Positions 1-6,462 of a stretch of 17,874 bases of DNA are shown here, one piece after another. How positions within the stretch are numbered: the first letter of the stretch is position 1; every line of letters starts with the position of its first letter. This DNA is from Candidatus Pacearchaeota archaeon (GTDB lineage: Archaea; Nanoarchaeota; Nanoarchaeia; Pacearchaeales; GW2011-AR1): positions 1 through 17,874 of the forward strand of contig JALOBX010000009.1 in the NCBI GenBank assembly GCA_023228065.1, in the 5' to 3' direction. The notes below the pieces were generated by a model. That model had not been told where the DNA came from. It searched no databases and worked only from the letters and a program-made list of their open reading frames with translations. Made by a program: the position numbers and the translations under genes.

Positions 1-1006
1 TATGGGTTCGTTCTGAGAGTGCTTTTTTGACAATAGTGTTGCATTGAGAGCATTGCTGAGATGTGTATCTCGGATTGACGAGAATCATATTTCTACCAGC
101 GCTTTCAGCCTTGTAGGAAGTGAGTTCAATCAATTTAGACCAAGATGCATCAGCAATGCTCTTGCTCAGCTTAGAATTGTGCATCATGTTTTCAACATTC
201 AAATCCTCGAAGACGAGGATTTGGAATTGTTGCACAAGATAATGGCTGAGTTTATGTGCAAAATCATTTCTTCGATTAGAGATATGTTCGTGGATGTGCT
301 GGACACGTTTGACAAACTTTTTTCGTTTTAATGAGCCTTTCTCTTGTATACTCAGCTTACGCTGAGCTCTCGAAAGGAGGTGCTCATCTTTCCGGAAGAA
401 TCTCGGATTATCAATCTTCTCACCATTGGAGAGCGTTGCGAAATGTGTCAATCCGAGATCAATGCCGACAGCTTTCTCGTTCGATTGGAGCAGAGATTTC
501 TCTGTCTCGCAAGAGAAAGAAGCCCACCATTTGCCGAGGATGTCTTTTGTCAACACGAGAGTCTTTATTTTTCCCACAATCGGTCGATGAAGAACAATCT
601 TAATTTCTCCGACCTTGGAAATATGGATTGTCCGAGAGGATAATTTATATCCACTCTGTGGGAATGTTAAAGATTTGTATCTGTTGCCAGACCTAAACCT
701 CGGATATCCGGGATTTTCTTTCAACTTACATCGCCGGAAATAATGTTTGAAAGCGTTGTCCACGCGAGCGCACACGTCTTGCAATGATTGCGAATGAACC
801 ACTTTGAGACCAGGATTTTCCAATTTTAATGGTAGAAGCATCTTCATTGTTTCATACTTTGAAATAGAACGCTTTTCCTGCTCCCAAGCATTCTTTCGAG
901 TCTCAAGCATGTGGTTATACACAAAACAACAATTAGACAGAATTAAACCAAATTTTCTCCGCTGGAGTTTATTGGGATATATTCTGTATTTAAATGTTTT
1001 CATCAT
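1..1006 (-). CDS. tnpB: RNA-guided endonuclease TnpB / IS605 OrfB, C-terminus cut by window edge
   Basis: The minus strand reads open from the ATG at 1006 to the window edge, about 335 residues with no stop or frameshift. It starts MMKTFKYRIYPN, the usual TnpB N-terminus. The RuvC-I motif GIDLGLTHF carries Asp183; VFEDLNVENM carries the RuvC-II Glu267. KLSKSIADASWS, YKAESAGR and the zinc-finger start TSQQCSQC (Cys319, Cys322) follow. The second Cys pair and the last catalytic Asp lie beyond position 1. A GGAG lies 14 nt upstream of the start; the second ATG at 1003 is an alternative. Known members are guide-RNA-directed DNA nucleases that help their element persist. With both visible RuvC residues intact the gene is probably functional, not a relic. 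Confidence 0.93.
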   Translation of the reverse strand, partial: MMKTFKYRIYPNKLQRRKFGLILSNCCFVYNHMLETRKNAWEQEKRSISKYETMKMLLPLKLENPGLKVVHSQSLQDVCARVDNAFKHYFRRCKLKENPGYPRFRSGNRYKSLTFPQSGYKLSSRTIHISKVGEIKIVLHRPIVGKIKTLVLTKDILGKWWASFSCETEKSLLQSNEKAVGIDLGLTHFATLSNGEKIDNPRFFRKDEHLLSRAQRKLSIQEKGSLKRKKFVKRVQHIHEHISNRRNDFAHKLSHYLVQQFQILVFEDLNVENMMHNSKLSKSIADASWSKLIELTSYKAESAGRNMILVNPRYTSQQCSQCNTIVKKALSERTH

Positions 1007-1044
1007 TGCAAGATATAAATCTCCTTTTCAAAACACAAATTTAA

Positions 1045-1070
1045 GTTTGTTCACTTGATAATGAACAAAC
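1045..1070. repeat. Perfect hairpin upstream of tnpB (9-bp stem)
   Basis: GTTTGTTCA (1045-1053) and TGAACAAAC (1062-1070) form a perfect 9-bp stem with an 8-nt loop. A third copy of one arm, GTTTGTTC, lies at 1083-1090. It sits 39 bp upstream of the tnpB start and may be a subterminal hairpin of the element or a regulator of tnpB expression. Confidence 0.6.
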
Positions 1071-1106
1071 ATTTTTTCAATAGTTTGTTCCTAATCCGTT
1101 TGATTC

Positions 1107-1130
1107 ATCCACGGTTTAAAACCCGTGGAT
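1107..1130. repeat. IS605-type end hairpin (8-bp stem)
   Basis: ATCCACGG (1107-1114) pairs with CCGTGGAT (1123-1130) around the loop TTTAAAAC. Hairpins of this shape near the left end are the recognition structures of IS200/IS605-family elements. It marks the approximate left end of the tnpB element. Confidence 0.6.
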
Positions 1131-1145
1131 TTCTCAACCGATATT

Positions 1146-1176
1146 AAAATATGTTGGATTAAATCCAACATATTTT
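1146..1176. terminator. Bidirectional hairpin terminator between AAA+ gene and IS element
   Basis: A near-perfect inverted repeat (1146-1160 against 1162-1176, core ATGTTGGAT/ATCCAACAT) lies 4 nt beyond the stop of the AAA+ gene at 1180. For minus-strand transcription the stem is followed by a short T-run; for plus-strand transcription it is followed by at least eight T. It therefore closes the minus-strand operon and would also stop transcripts entering from the element. Confidence 0.7.
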
Positions 1177-1179
1177 TTT

Positions 1180-2493
1180 TCAATTTATTTCTTTGAATCC
1201 CCTATCCAACATTTCTTTTTTACATCTAGATTCTATTGATGAGATTAACATATTATTTAATTCTTTATTTGAAATTTTAAAATCGTTAATATTATATTGT
1301 TTACTATAATATTTAACAATATTTTTTTTCTCTTCTAAATCATAAAAATTTTTATCAAAATCAATAACTTCATTTACCCTTCCGTCCCTGATAACTGATG
1401 GATCAATTTTATCCTTATGATTGGTTATTAATATAACGAGTCCAGTGGTTTTATCAAGTATTTCTTTAAACATATTGACCAAAAATGATTTATCGGTTTC
1501 AATACTTTTTTCAGTTGTATAATTACCGACATACATATCAAATTCATCGAACACATCATAACCGACTTCATTTATACCAGAAGTCAATTTATTATTGTCT
1601 GGCCCAAATATGATTTCATTTGGTAATGATTTATTATTGTCAGAGTTTTTATCATATAATTTTTTTCTTATTTCTTTCATACTATTTGACATCCCATATG
1701 CTTCGACCAATTTAATTTTATCTGTAAAAATTGGAAGATTTTTAAATAACCACGTTTTTCCAGTTCCCGGTTCTCCATGAACAAGAATAACCCAACGCAT
1801 ATCTTTATATTTATCTACTAATTTTCCCAAACTTTCAATTCTTTTTAATGTAGATACAAATTTCTTTGGTAAAAGATTCATTATTTCAGTTTTTTTTCTA
1901 TATTCATTTCTAATAATACGTGCCAGGGCCATGCTTAATCTTCTTATATCAATATAAATATCTGAACACTTGGTATATTCAAATTCATTAAAATAATATT
2001 TAATACATAATGCTGGAAAATCAAATATAACATTACACCATGTATTTTTTATTTTGAATGTAAAAACCGATTTCCTATCCAAATTAGCAATTTTAAAATA
2101 ATTGTGTTTATTCAACTCGCTATTCCCATCTATAATTTTTTCATTTTTTTCAGAAAATATTTTATTATTATTATATACTTTTTTTAGATATTTTATTCCT
2201 CTGCATTTATATTTTAAGAAATTTTCCATTTTGTTGACCGTTTCATCTAGATCCACAGTACAATGCCAACCTTCTGGTAAATATAAATCACCGGACATTA
2301 GACTATCCATATATATTTTTTTATATTTTAACACATCTACCGTGGCATCTATAACACTAGCATCTATTACAAAATCCGGGATTAATATACCAAATATTGA
2401 TCTTTTAAGAACATTTTTATATGATACATTTTCTGATGGTTTATAATTATAAATTTTTGATAACACACTCTTAGCTATATCGAATGAAATCAT
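1180..2493 (-). CDS. AAA+ ATPase, paralogue 1 (BCS1-like AAA core)
   Basis: This 437-aa protein has a ~230-residue N-terminal region of unknown family followed by an AAA+ core. Visible motifs are Walker A GEPGTGKT (240-247), Walker B VFDEFD (314-319), sensor-1 Asn358 in LVILITNHKDKID, and a second-region-of-homology box with Arg369 and Arg372 in IRDGRVNEV. This box resembles classical AAA proteins such as BCS1. The ATG at 2493 has GGAGG 8 nt upstream. It is the last gene before the terminator at 1146-1176 and follows the SUKH-like and SpeD genes. It is a paralogue of the protein at 8067-9392; the cores are alike while the N-termini differ strongly, which suggests different substrates. ATP hydrolysis is well supported; the remodelling target is unknown. 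A long insertion (about 265-305) separates Walker A and B. Confidence 0.85.
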   Translation of the reverse strand: MISFDIAKSVLSKIYNYKPSENVSYKNVLKRSIFGILIPDFVIDASVIDATVDVLKYKKIYMDSLMSGDLYLPEGWHCTVDLDETVNKMENFLKYKCRGIKYLKKVYNNNKIFSEKNEKIIDGNSELNKHNYFKIANLDRKSVFTFKIKNTWCNVIFDFPALCIKYYFNEFEYTKCSDIYIDIRRLSMALARIIRNEYRKKTEIMNLLPKKFVSTLKRIESLGKLVDKYKDMRWVILVHGEPGTGKTWLFKNLPIFTDKIKLVEAYGMSNSMKEIRKKLYDKNSDNNKSLPNEIIFGPDNNKLTSGINEVGYDVFDEFDMYVGNYTTEKSIETDKSFLVNMFKEILDKTTGLVILITNHKDKIDPSVIRDGRVNEVIDFDKNFYDLEEKKNIVKYYSKQYNINDFKISNKELNNMLISSIESRCKKEMLDRGFKEIN

Positions 2494-2555
2494 ATTTAAG
2501 CCCTCCCAAACAGATGTATTAATATTTTTTATTTTGTTTGGTAAAAAACAATTAT

Positions 2556-3098
2556 TTATTTTTTTGATATTGAAGGTGAAATTTTAGATCTAAAAACATC
2601 TGATAGCATATAATCATCAAATTTTCCAATTTCTTTTAGATCTTCATCTTTATAAGTATACCTGAGAGAATGATATTTGTCATCCATATCCCTCATATCA
2701 AACATGAACACCTTTCCATTCGGAGATAATAAAACTGGATTGCCACCTTCATTTTTATTTGTCTTTGCAATAAGAAGAAGATTTTCTTTTTTTGCAAAAT
2801 TATAATTCTTATGAAATGCAATGGTATTACTTACAATATCTTTTCCTTCCACATCAGAAAATAAAGGCAATAGTCCACCGCCAGTTGTTTTATCATATAA
2901 ATCACCATATGTCAATAATACTTTTCTGAGCATACAATATATTTTAAATCCGAGTTTATCTTCTGCTTCTTTTAACTTTTCTTCTTTGTATGCTGGTTTA
3001 GTCAAAACAAAATTAACTTTATTATGTTCAATATAATCAAATAATTCTATCTTAGATTCTAATAGTTTCAAAGCGAATTCTATAAAAAAGTTTTTCAT
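2556..3098 (-). CDS. SUKH (SMI1/KNR4)-like protein
   Basis: 180 aa. Residues ~35-85 match the SUKH pattern: an acidic helix with AEDKLGFKI, then LRKVLLTYGD, then a glycine-rich GGGLLPLF. A later stretch, NPVLLSPNGKVFMFD, fits the second half of the fold. SUKH proteins are widespread as immunity partners of toxin systems and also occur in phages and giant viruses; no cognate toxin is seen here. Its ATG overlaps the speD stop (ATGA at 3095-3098), so the two are translationally coupled. A GAGAGG lies just upstream. No signal peptide or membrane segment is visible. The family call rests on pattern memory, so a related cytosolic fold is possible. Confidence 0.6.
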   Translation of the reverse strand: MKNFFIEFALKLLESKIELFDYIEHNKVNFVLTKPAYKEEKLKEAEDKLGFKIYCMLRKVLLTYGDLYDKTTGGGLLPLFSDVEGKDIVSNTIAFHKNYNFAKKENLLLIAKTNKNEGGNPVLLSPNGKVFMFDMRDMDDKYHSLRYTYKDEDLKEIGKFDDYMLSDVFRSKISPSISKK

Positions 3099-3469
3099 AT
3101 TTTTTCCTCTCCCAATTCATTATGCCCAATTCCTCTTTTCAAATAAATATAATTCTCAGATATTCCTTTTATTTTATCCATAATATATTCTATGGCGTCT
3201 TCTGGTTTACATTTACTTCCACATGTAAAAGCATCTATAAGAGCAACACCGTGTTCTGGCCACGTATGAATGGATATGTGAGATTCTTCAAACAAACAAT
3301 AAACAGTAACACCTTGTGGTTGAAAAGTTCTAGATTCAATATTTAGAACTGTTGCATTTGCTTTTATTGCAGACAGTTCTATGGTTTCTTTTAGAAAATT
3401 AGCATCATTCAAAATATCTTTATCACAATTAATTACATCGACAACTATGTGTCTTCCAAGACTTTCCAT
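3095..3469 (-). CDS. speD: S-adenosylmethionine decarboxylase proenzyme (class 1 prokaryotic)
   Basis: The 124-aa product matches the short prokaryotic AdoMet decarboxylases that make decarboxylated SAM, the aminopropyl donor for spermidine. The self-cleavage site is intact: EESHISIHTW gives Glu62-Ser63, where Ser63 becomes the pyruvoyl cofactor. Catalytic His68 and Cys83 (DAFTCG) fall at the same numbers as in the Thermotoga maritima enzyme. I chose the ATG at 3469 because AAAGGGG lies just upstream and MESLGRHIVV is the normal N-terminus; a TTG at 3490 would lie upstream of that Shine-Dalgarno. The stop overlaps the SUKH-like gene start. No spermidine synthase is visible, so host enzymes would have to use the product. 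Confidence 0.95.
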   Translation of the reverse strand: MESLGRHIVVDVINCDKDILNDANFLKETIELSAIKANATVLNIESRTFQPQGVTVYCLFEESHISIHTWPEHGVALIDAFTCGSKCKPEDAIEYIMDKIKGISENYIYLKRGIGHNELGEEKI

Positions 3470-3494
3470 CTCATATATATCCCCTTTCAAATAG

Positions 3495-3824
3495 TTATTT
3501 TTTCTTGCCTTTTGACATTCTAATTTTATTAATTCTCTTCATATAACGAGATTTAATTTCTTTCTGTTTTTCTTTATTGTCTTCATTCTTTTTTAATTCA
3601 TCATGCATTTTAGACATCTCACTTGCAACAGTTCCTTCTGGTTTTTTGGATTCAGAACTTTCTTTAAGATGTTTGAAAAATTTTGTTAAACAAACTTTAT
3701 TATCAACATTGAGAATATTAATAATATCAGAACTTTCCATCATATGCAAAGTCTCCCCAATAACTTCTCTTTTTAAACTTTCAGCAAAGAAATCGATCTC
3801 GGTCTTCGTAAAAGAAATTTTCAT
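3495..3824 (-). CDS. Hypothetical charged protein, 109 aa
   Basis: Not recognised. The N-terminal ~60 residues could form helices (TEIDFFAESLKREV, IINILNVDN); the last ~45 are very Lys/Glu-rich and end RMSKGKKK, which could bind nucleic acid. GGAGG lies 6 nt before the ATG, a strong initiation signal. It lies 25 bp upstream of the speD start in the same direction and probably shares its transcript. No membrane segment, Cys motif or signal peptide is visible. Confidence 0.75.
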   Translation of the reverse strand: MKISFTKTEIDFFAESLKREVIGETLHMMESSDIINILNVDNKVCLTKFFKHLKESSESKKPEGTVASEMSKMHDELKKNEDNKEKQKEIKSRYMKRINKIRMSKGKKK

Positions 3825-3841
3825 GATGTTCCTCCAAATAA

Positions 3842-3964
3842 TTAATTTTGATCTTCCCTTATTTCTTTATATTGAAATATTTTTTTAATTTTTTTAAATT
3901 CTTCAAGATCGTCCACGCTATCTTCCACCAATTCTGGATGCAATATTTTAAGATAGTTTGCCAC
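3842..3964 (-). CDS. Small acidic protein, ~40 aa, GTG start
   Basis: A short ORF reading VANYLKILHPELVEDSVDD and ending REDQN with TAA. AAGGAGG sits 6 nt upstream of the GTG at 3964; the in-frame ATG at 3970 directly abuts the Shine-Dalgarno, so the GTG is the better start. It is the last of three tiny overlapping ORFs and stops 17 nt before the next gene. Function unknown; the peptide is probably helical. Confidence 0.55.
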   Translation of the reverse strand: MANYLKILHPELVEDSVDDLEEFKKIKKIFQYKEIREDQN

Positions 3965-4088
3965 ATCCATCCTCCTTTTTAATATTATAACTACAAATTT
4001 CTTTTTTTATCTCTTCTTCCCTTACTCTAAATCTTTCTTTTTCTTCTTTTACTTTTTCCTCGATAAGATTGAGAAAAACATTTTGCAT
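3948..4088 (-). CDS. Small charged helical protein, 46 aa
   Basis: The ORF begins MQNVFLNLIEEKVKEEK and continues as an almost pure Glu/Lys/Arg helix to a Cys-containing tail (DGCGKLS). GAGGAG lies 8 nt before the ATG. Its 5' end overlaps the small membrane-protein ORF by 40 nt in another frame, and its 3' end overlaps the 40-aa ORF by 17 nt. Overlap of a membrane peptide and a charged helical peptide recalls spanin-type lysis pairs, but no lipobox is seen, so this is only an analogy. Confidence 0.55.
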   Translation of the reverse strand: MQNVFLNLIEEKVKEEKERFRVREEEIKKEICSYNIKKEDGCGKLS

Positions 4089-4195
4089 CTAATAAACTCC
4101 TCTAATTTAAATAGTATTTCAATTCCAATCATTCCAATTACAATTCCTAGACAAGTTAATACAGCATACTTAAAACATTCAAAGAATTTGTACAT
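4049..4195 (-). CDS. Small membrane protein, 48 aa, one TM segment
   Basis: MYKFFECFKYAV is followed by a hydrophobic run (LTCLGIVIGMIGIEILF, about 13-29) and a basic tail ending SRKK. GGAG lies 9 nt upstream of the ATG at 4195. The basic end is consistent with a cytoplasmic C-terminus. It lies directly after the 210-aa unknown gene, and its last 40 nt overlap the next tiny ORF. It could be an accessory lysis or membrane-targeting peptide; function unknown. Confidence 0.6.
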   Translation of the reverse strand: MYKFFECFKYAVLTCLGIVIGMIGIEILFKLEEFIRCKMFFSILSRKK

Positions 4196-4221
4196 ACTAC
4201 ACACTCCATACTATTATTTTA

Positions 4222-4854
4222 TCACGGATATGGTGGTGGACCAACTGGTTGTGGCCCTGGTTCTGGCTGATTTATTTGCTCGTTACTAGTTATAAAAGTT
4301 GTATTTAATAAACTAGTATTTTTTAGTTTTAAATGTAATGAGTGAAGTCTAGTGATATACGCCAGTAAATCATTATTCACCATTACAATTGGATCAAAAT
4401 AAAATACACCATTATCCAGATAATATAAAATATTATAAATGTTTTTTCCGGTTTCAGTTAAAGATGGAAAGTCTATCCCCGCCAAAGTGAAAGTCGGATC
4501 AGTTTGTCTAAATTTTCTAAATTGATCTAATAAATCAATATCAACCTGATTAAAATTGAATGGATTAATCGAATAGACTCCATCGTCTTTATATCTAACC
4601 TCACTTGGTTTAAACATATTAACCCTATAATTCACTGTTGGGGGATATATATCCTTTCCACTTTCATATCTAAAGGTATGTATAACTGAATCACCAATGA
4701 ATACATTTCCAAATATTAATCTAAAAATATTCATAGTTGTCAGAGAACTATTATCTAAATTTCCTTGAAGTATATTATCTGGATCATAAAAAAATATATC
4801 ATCATGAAATTCAGTTAATATTTGATCTAATTCTGGATAAAATATTTTAGACAA
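4222..4854 (-). CDS. Hypothetical protein with Pro-rich tail, 210 aa
   Basis: Not recognised. The body (1-195) is a mixed, aromatic-rich globular sequence with several Asp-Pro turns and a helical part (ITRLHSLHLKLKNT). The last ~20 residues are a flexible Pro-rich tail (QPEPGPQPVGPPPYP). The start is a TTG at 4854 with GGAGG 4 nt upstream; the first in-frame Met is about 40 residues later, so TTG is the credible start. No signal peptide or membrane helix is visible. A structural role is possible but unsupported. Confidence 0.7.
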   Translation of the reverse strand: MSKIFYPELDQILTEFHDDIFFYDPDNILQGNLDNSSLTTMNIFRLIFGNVFIGDSVIHTFRYESGKDIYPPTVNYRVNMFKPSEVRYKDDGVYSINPFNFNQVDIDLLDQFRKFRQTDPTFTLAGIDFPSLTETGKNIYNILYYLDNGVFYFDPIVMVNNDLLAYITRLHSLHLKLKNTSLLNTTFITSNEQINQPEPGPQPVGPPPYP

Positions 4855-4886
4855 TTATCCTCCAACTATTTTTAAGACAAAAAAAA

Positions 4887-5129
4887 TTATTTTTTGCCTG
4901 TATAATATTTGAGGATCTCGCTGAATAAGTTAGCGAGATCCTCATTTTTATTCTTAAAAAACACATAAGTTATTGTAAAAAATCTTCTTAAATTATGATA
5001 GAATATATTTTTGTTTGTAATTTCTTCATTTAAATATTTCTTAAATTCGCCAATAATATATTTAGCATTGGCATAATACCACAAGTGATCTTTGTTATTG
5101 GGATCTAAATTTTCACTAAGGATAAACAA
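4887..5129 (-). CDS. Hypothetical 80-aa ORF, possibly a -1 frameshift extension of the holin
   Basis: Helical sequence (ENLDPNNKDHLWYYANAKY … LANLFSEILKYYTGKK) of unknown family. The only usual start is TTG at 5129, with a modest GAGAG upstream; there is no in-frame ATG or GTG near the 5' end. The frame stays open upstream through 23 more codons to the A AAA AAC heptamer at the end of the holin gene, exactly in the -1 frame. It may therefore be made as a ~250-aa holin fusion, as a separate TTG-started protein, or both. The 3' part contains a perfect 12-bp inverted repeat at 4911-4943. Confidence 0.6.
   Translation of the reverse strand: MFILSENLDPNNKDHLWYYANAKYIIGEFKKYLNEEITNKNIFYHNLRRFFTITYVFFKNKNEDLANLFSEILKYYTGKK
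4911..4943. repeat. Perfect 12-bp inverted repeat inside a coding region
   Basis: GAGGATCTCGCT (4911-4922) and AGCGAGATCCTC (4932-4943) are perfect complements around a 9-nt loop. The stem is GC-richer than almost anything around it, and lies 20 codons or less from the 3' end of the 80-aa ORF. There is no T-run directly after it on the minus strand, so it is not a typical terminator. An mRNA stability element or a protein-binding palindrome is possible. Confidence 0.75.
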
Positions 5130-5194
5130 CGTTGCTCTCTCAATAATTTTTAATACTAATAATTTATCTTCTTTTGATAAAACTATTTTGCTAC

Positions 5195-5650
5195 TTAGTT
5201 TTTTTTTACTAACGTCAACTCTTCATATTCAAAAAGATGAGATTCAATTAATGTATCCACGTGCTTTTTGATATAATCAAGGATTCCTAATTTTTCTGCA
5301 ATTTCAAATGCTTTCTCAACTGCTTTCTTATATTTTTCTTCTGATGTTGGTTTTGACGATTGTTTGGCAGCCCAGACTTCAACCCACGAACATGCACGCG
5401 AGACTGCGGTCCTTGCTAAATAATCGACCGATCCAGTATAATCCAATCCATATTTCTTAAAAAGTTTATAAACTAGAAACACCAATAACACAGAAATTGC
5501 ACTTCCAAATGTTTGCATGAACAATGTGAGAAATACTCCAATTGCCTGTAAAGTTCCAGTATCAGAAATCACAGCGACTTCTTCAGTTGCAAAGCAAAAG
5601 AAAGAGAAAATGAAAACCATGAAAAGAATACTAGCATTTTTAAAAAACAT
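5195..5650 (-). CDS. LL-H-family-like phage holin
   Basis: 151 aa. Residues 5-21 form a hydrophobic N-terminal segment ending FCFA-TEE, a possible signal or first TM helix; 33-62 form a long TM segment (LFMQTFGSAISVLLVFLVY). The cytoplasmic half (TAVSRACSWVEVWAAK … EEKYKKAVEKAFEIAEKLGI … HVDTLIESHLFE) follows the layout of LL-H-type holins, which end in a conserved helical region. Such proteins permeabilise the inner membrane for lysis. The ATG at 5650 is chosen because GGAGG precedes it by 5 nt and a TTG at 5662 would overlap that site. The gene ends GTA AAA AAA AAC TAA, a canonical -1 slip heptamer right before the stop. Confidence 0.65.
   Translation of the reverse strand: MFFKNASILFMVFIFSFFCFATEEVAVISDTGTLQAIGVFLTLFMQTFGSAISVLLVFLVYKLFKKYGLDYTGSVDYLARTAVSRACSWVEVWAAKQSSKPTSEEKYKKAVEKAFEIAEKLGILDYIKKHVDTLIESHLFEYEELTLVKKN
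5198..5204 (-). promoter_or_regulatory. Candidate -1 ribosomal frameshift (or polymerase slippage) site A AAA AAC
   Basis: The minus strand carries nine A followed by C; in the holin frame this reads aaA AAA AAC then TAA. A -1 slip continues CTA AGT AGC … without a stop into the 4887-5129 ORF. A weak stem (TTTATC/GATAAA) lies ~20 nt downstream. The nine-A run could also cause transcriptional slippage, or be a miscounted homopolymer in the assembly. Confidence 0.5.
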
Positions 5651-5697
5651 TGTTTCCTCCAATTCTCAAAACAATCCTTTATTTTTGTTCCCAAAAT

Positions 5698-5928
5698 TTA
5701 AATATCAAATTTCCTAATATTATATTTAGAAACTTTTTTAAAGTCTTTAATCTTATTATATGTGGTTAGAATTACTTTTCTCGTTAAATTCTTTAACTTT
5801 TTATCTACCAACTTTAATAACACCATTCCACCATCATACATCTTAGCAACGCGATATGATCCATTAGTTTTATCTGTTTTTATTTCAAAAATATCATGTA
5901 TTCTAATATCCTTAATTTTTCTTATCAT
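5698..5928 (-). CDS. Hypothetical basic protein, 76 aa
   Basis: Not recognised. It starts MIRKIKDIRIHDIFEIKTD and is rich in Lys, Arg and beta-type residues (YRVAKMYDGGMVLLKLVDKK), which suggests a small beta-barrel such as an SH3- or KOW-like fold; this is inference from pattern only. GGAGG lies 10 nt before the ATG. It sits between the 175-aa gene (stop at 5932, 3 nt away) and the holin. No membrane segment or Cys motif is seen. Confidence 0.75.
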   Translation of the reverse strand: MIRKIKDIRIHDIFEIKTDKTNGSYRVAKMYDGGMVLLKLVDKKLKNLTRKVILTTYNKIKDFKKVSKYNIRKFDI

Positions 5929-5931
5929 ATT

Positions 5932-6459
5932 TTAAATTCCTCCACTTGGTTTACCAGCTGGTTTAACTGGTACTTTATTCTCTTCTTTATTTTCCGTTTC
6001 CTTGCTTTCCTCAATTATTTCAAGTATCTCACTAGCAACATCTTCTCTTCCCTTTAAATATTCACTCTTATCTGCATTTTCCTGTTTTTCTATTGCTTTT
6101 CCATTACTATCAATTATATCTAATTCATTTTTACAATAGACTTCGATATCCTTGATATTGTCATTAGGTTTCAATCCTGAGTTTTTATTTAGAGCCAGTA
6201 TTGCTTTTATGATTGGAAGAAAATCTGTTACCTTAAATGGAATTTCATCGGACCCACATTTAAAAGCAGATTCAATTTTATTTTTTGTATAATCTAAAGA
6301 ACTTCCATTTAATAAGCACGACAATATTAATTTTAATGATTCTAAATTATAATGAATATTGAGATATGGCTTTGAACCTGAATTATTAGTTATAAAATCC
6401 TTATGTATGAATTCCACAATTCCTGACATTTCCTGCATTGACTTATAATCAGAAGGCAT
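5932..6459 (-). CDS. Hypothetical protein with duplicated C-terminal module, 175 aa
   Basis: Family not recognised. The C-terminal half contains NDNIKDIEVYCKNELDI and EYLKGREDVASEILEIIEE, matching NDNISDLDEYCKNELET and KYLEGREDFASEVLEILET in the gene immediately upstream. The N-terminal halves are unrelated. The extreme C-terminus is Pro/Gly-rich (VPVKPAGKPSGGI), a flexible tail. AGGGAAG precedes the ATG at 6459, 3 nt after the upstream stop. A shared helical module suggests hetero-oligomers or a common partner. Confidence 0.75.
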   Translation of the reverse strand: MPSDYKSMQEMSGIVEFIHKDFITNNSGSKPYLNIHYNLESLKLILSCLLNGSSLDYTKNKIESAFKCGSDEIPFKVTDFLPIIKAILALNKNSGLKPNDNIKDIEVYCKNELDIIDSNGKAIEKQENADKSEYLKGREDVASEILEIIEESKETENKEENKVPVKPAGKPSGGI

Positions 6460-6462
6460 GAT

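Larger units (their letters stand above)
1..1140 (-). mobile_element. IS605-type element carrying tnpB (partial; one end in window)
   Basis: The first ~1.1 kb holds the 5' part of a tnpB gene and, upstream of it, two short perfect hairpins (1045-1070 and 1107-1130) of the kind found at the ends of IS200/IS605-family elements. The stretch is visibly less AT-rich than the rest of the window, which fits recent transfer into the replicon. No tnpA (Y1 transposase) is visible on this side, so it may be a tnpB-only element that depends on a helper. The outer boundary is placed near 1131-1140 only because the second hairpin ends there; the exact end and the target site are not proven. The other end, where a guide (omega) RNA would lie, is outside the window. 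Confidence 0.75.

Noticed and set aside
44..1058. Several plus-strand ORFs of 84-99 codons
   Set aside because: They lie antisense to the continuous tnpB frame, which has clear family motifs; the plus-strand translations have no recognisable features.
4911..4943. Rho-independent terminator
   Set aside because: The stem is perfect, but no T-run follows on either strand at the right distance and it lies within an ORF.
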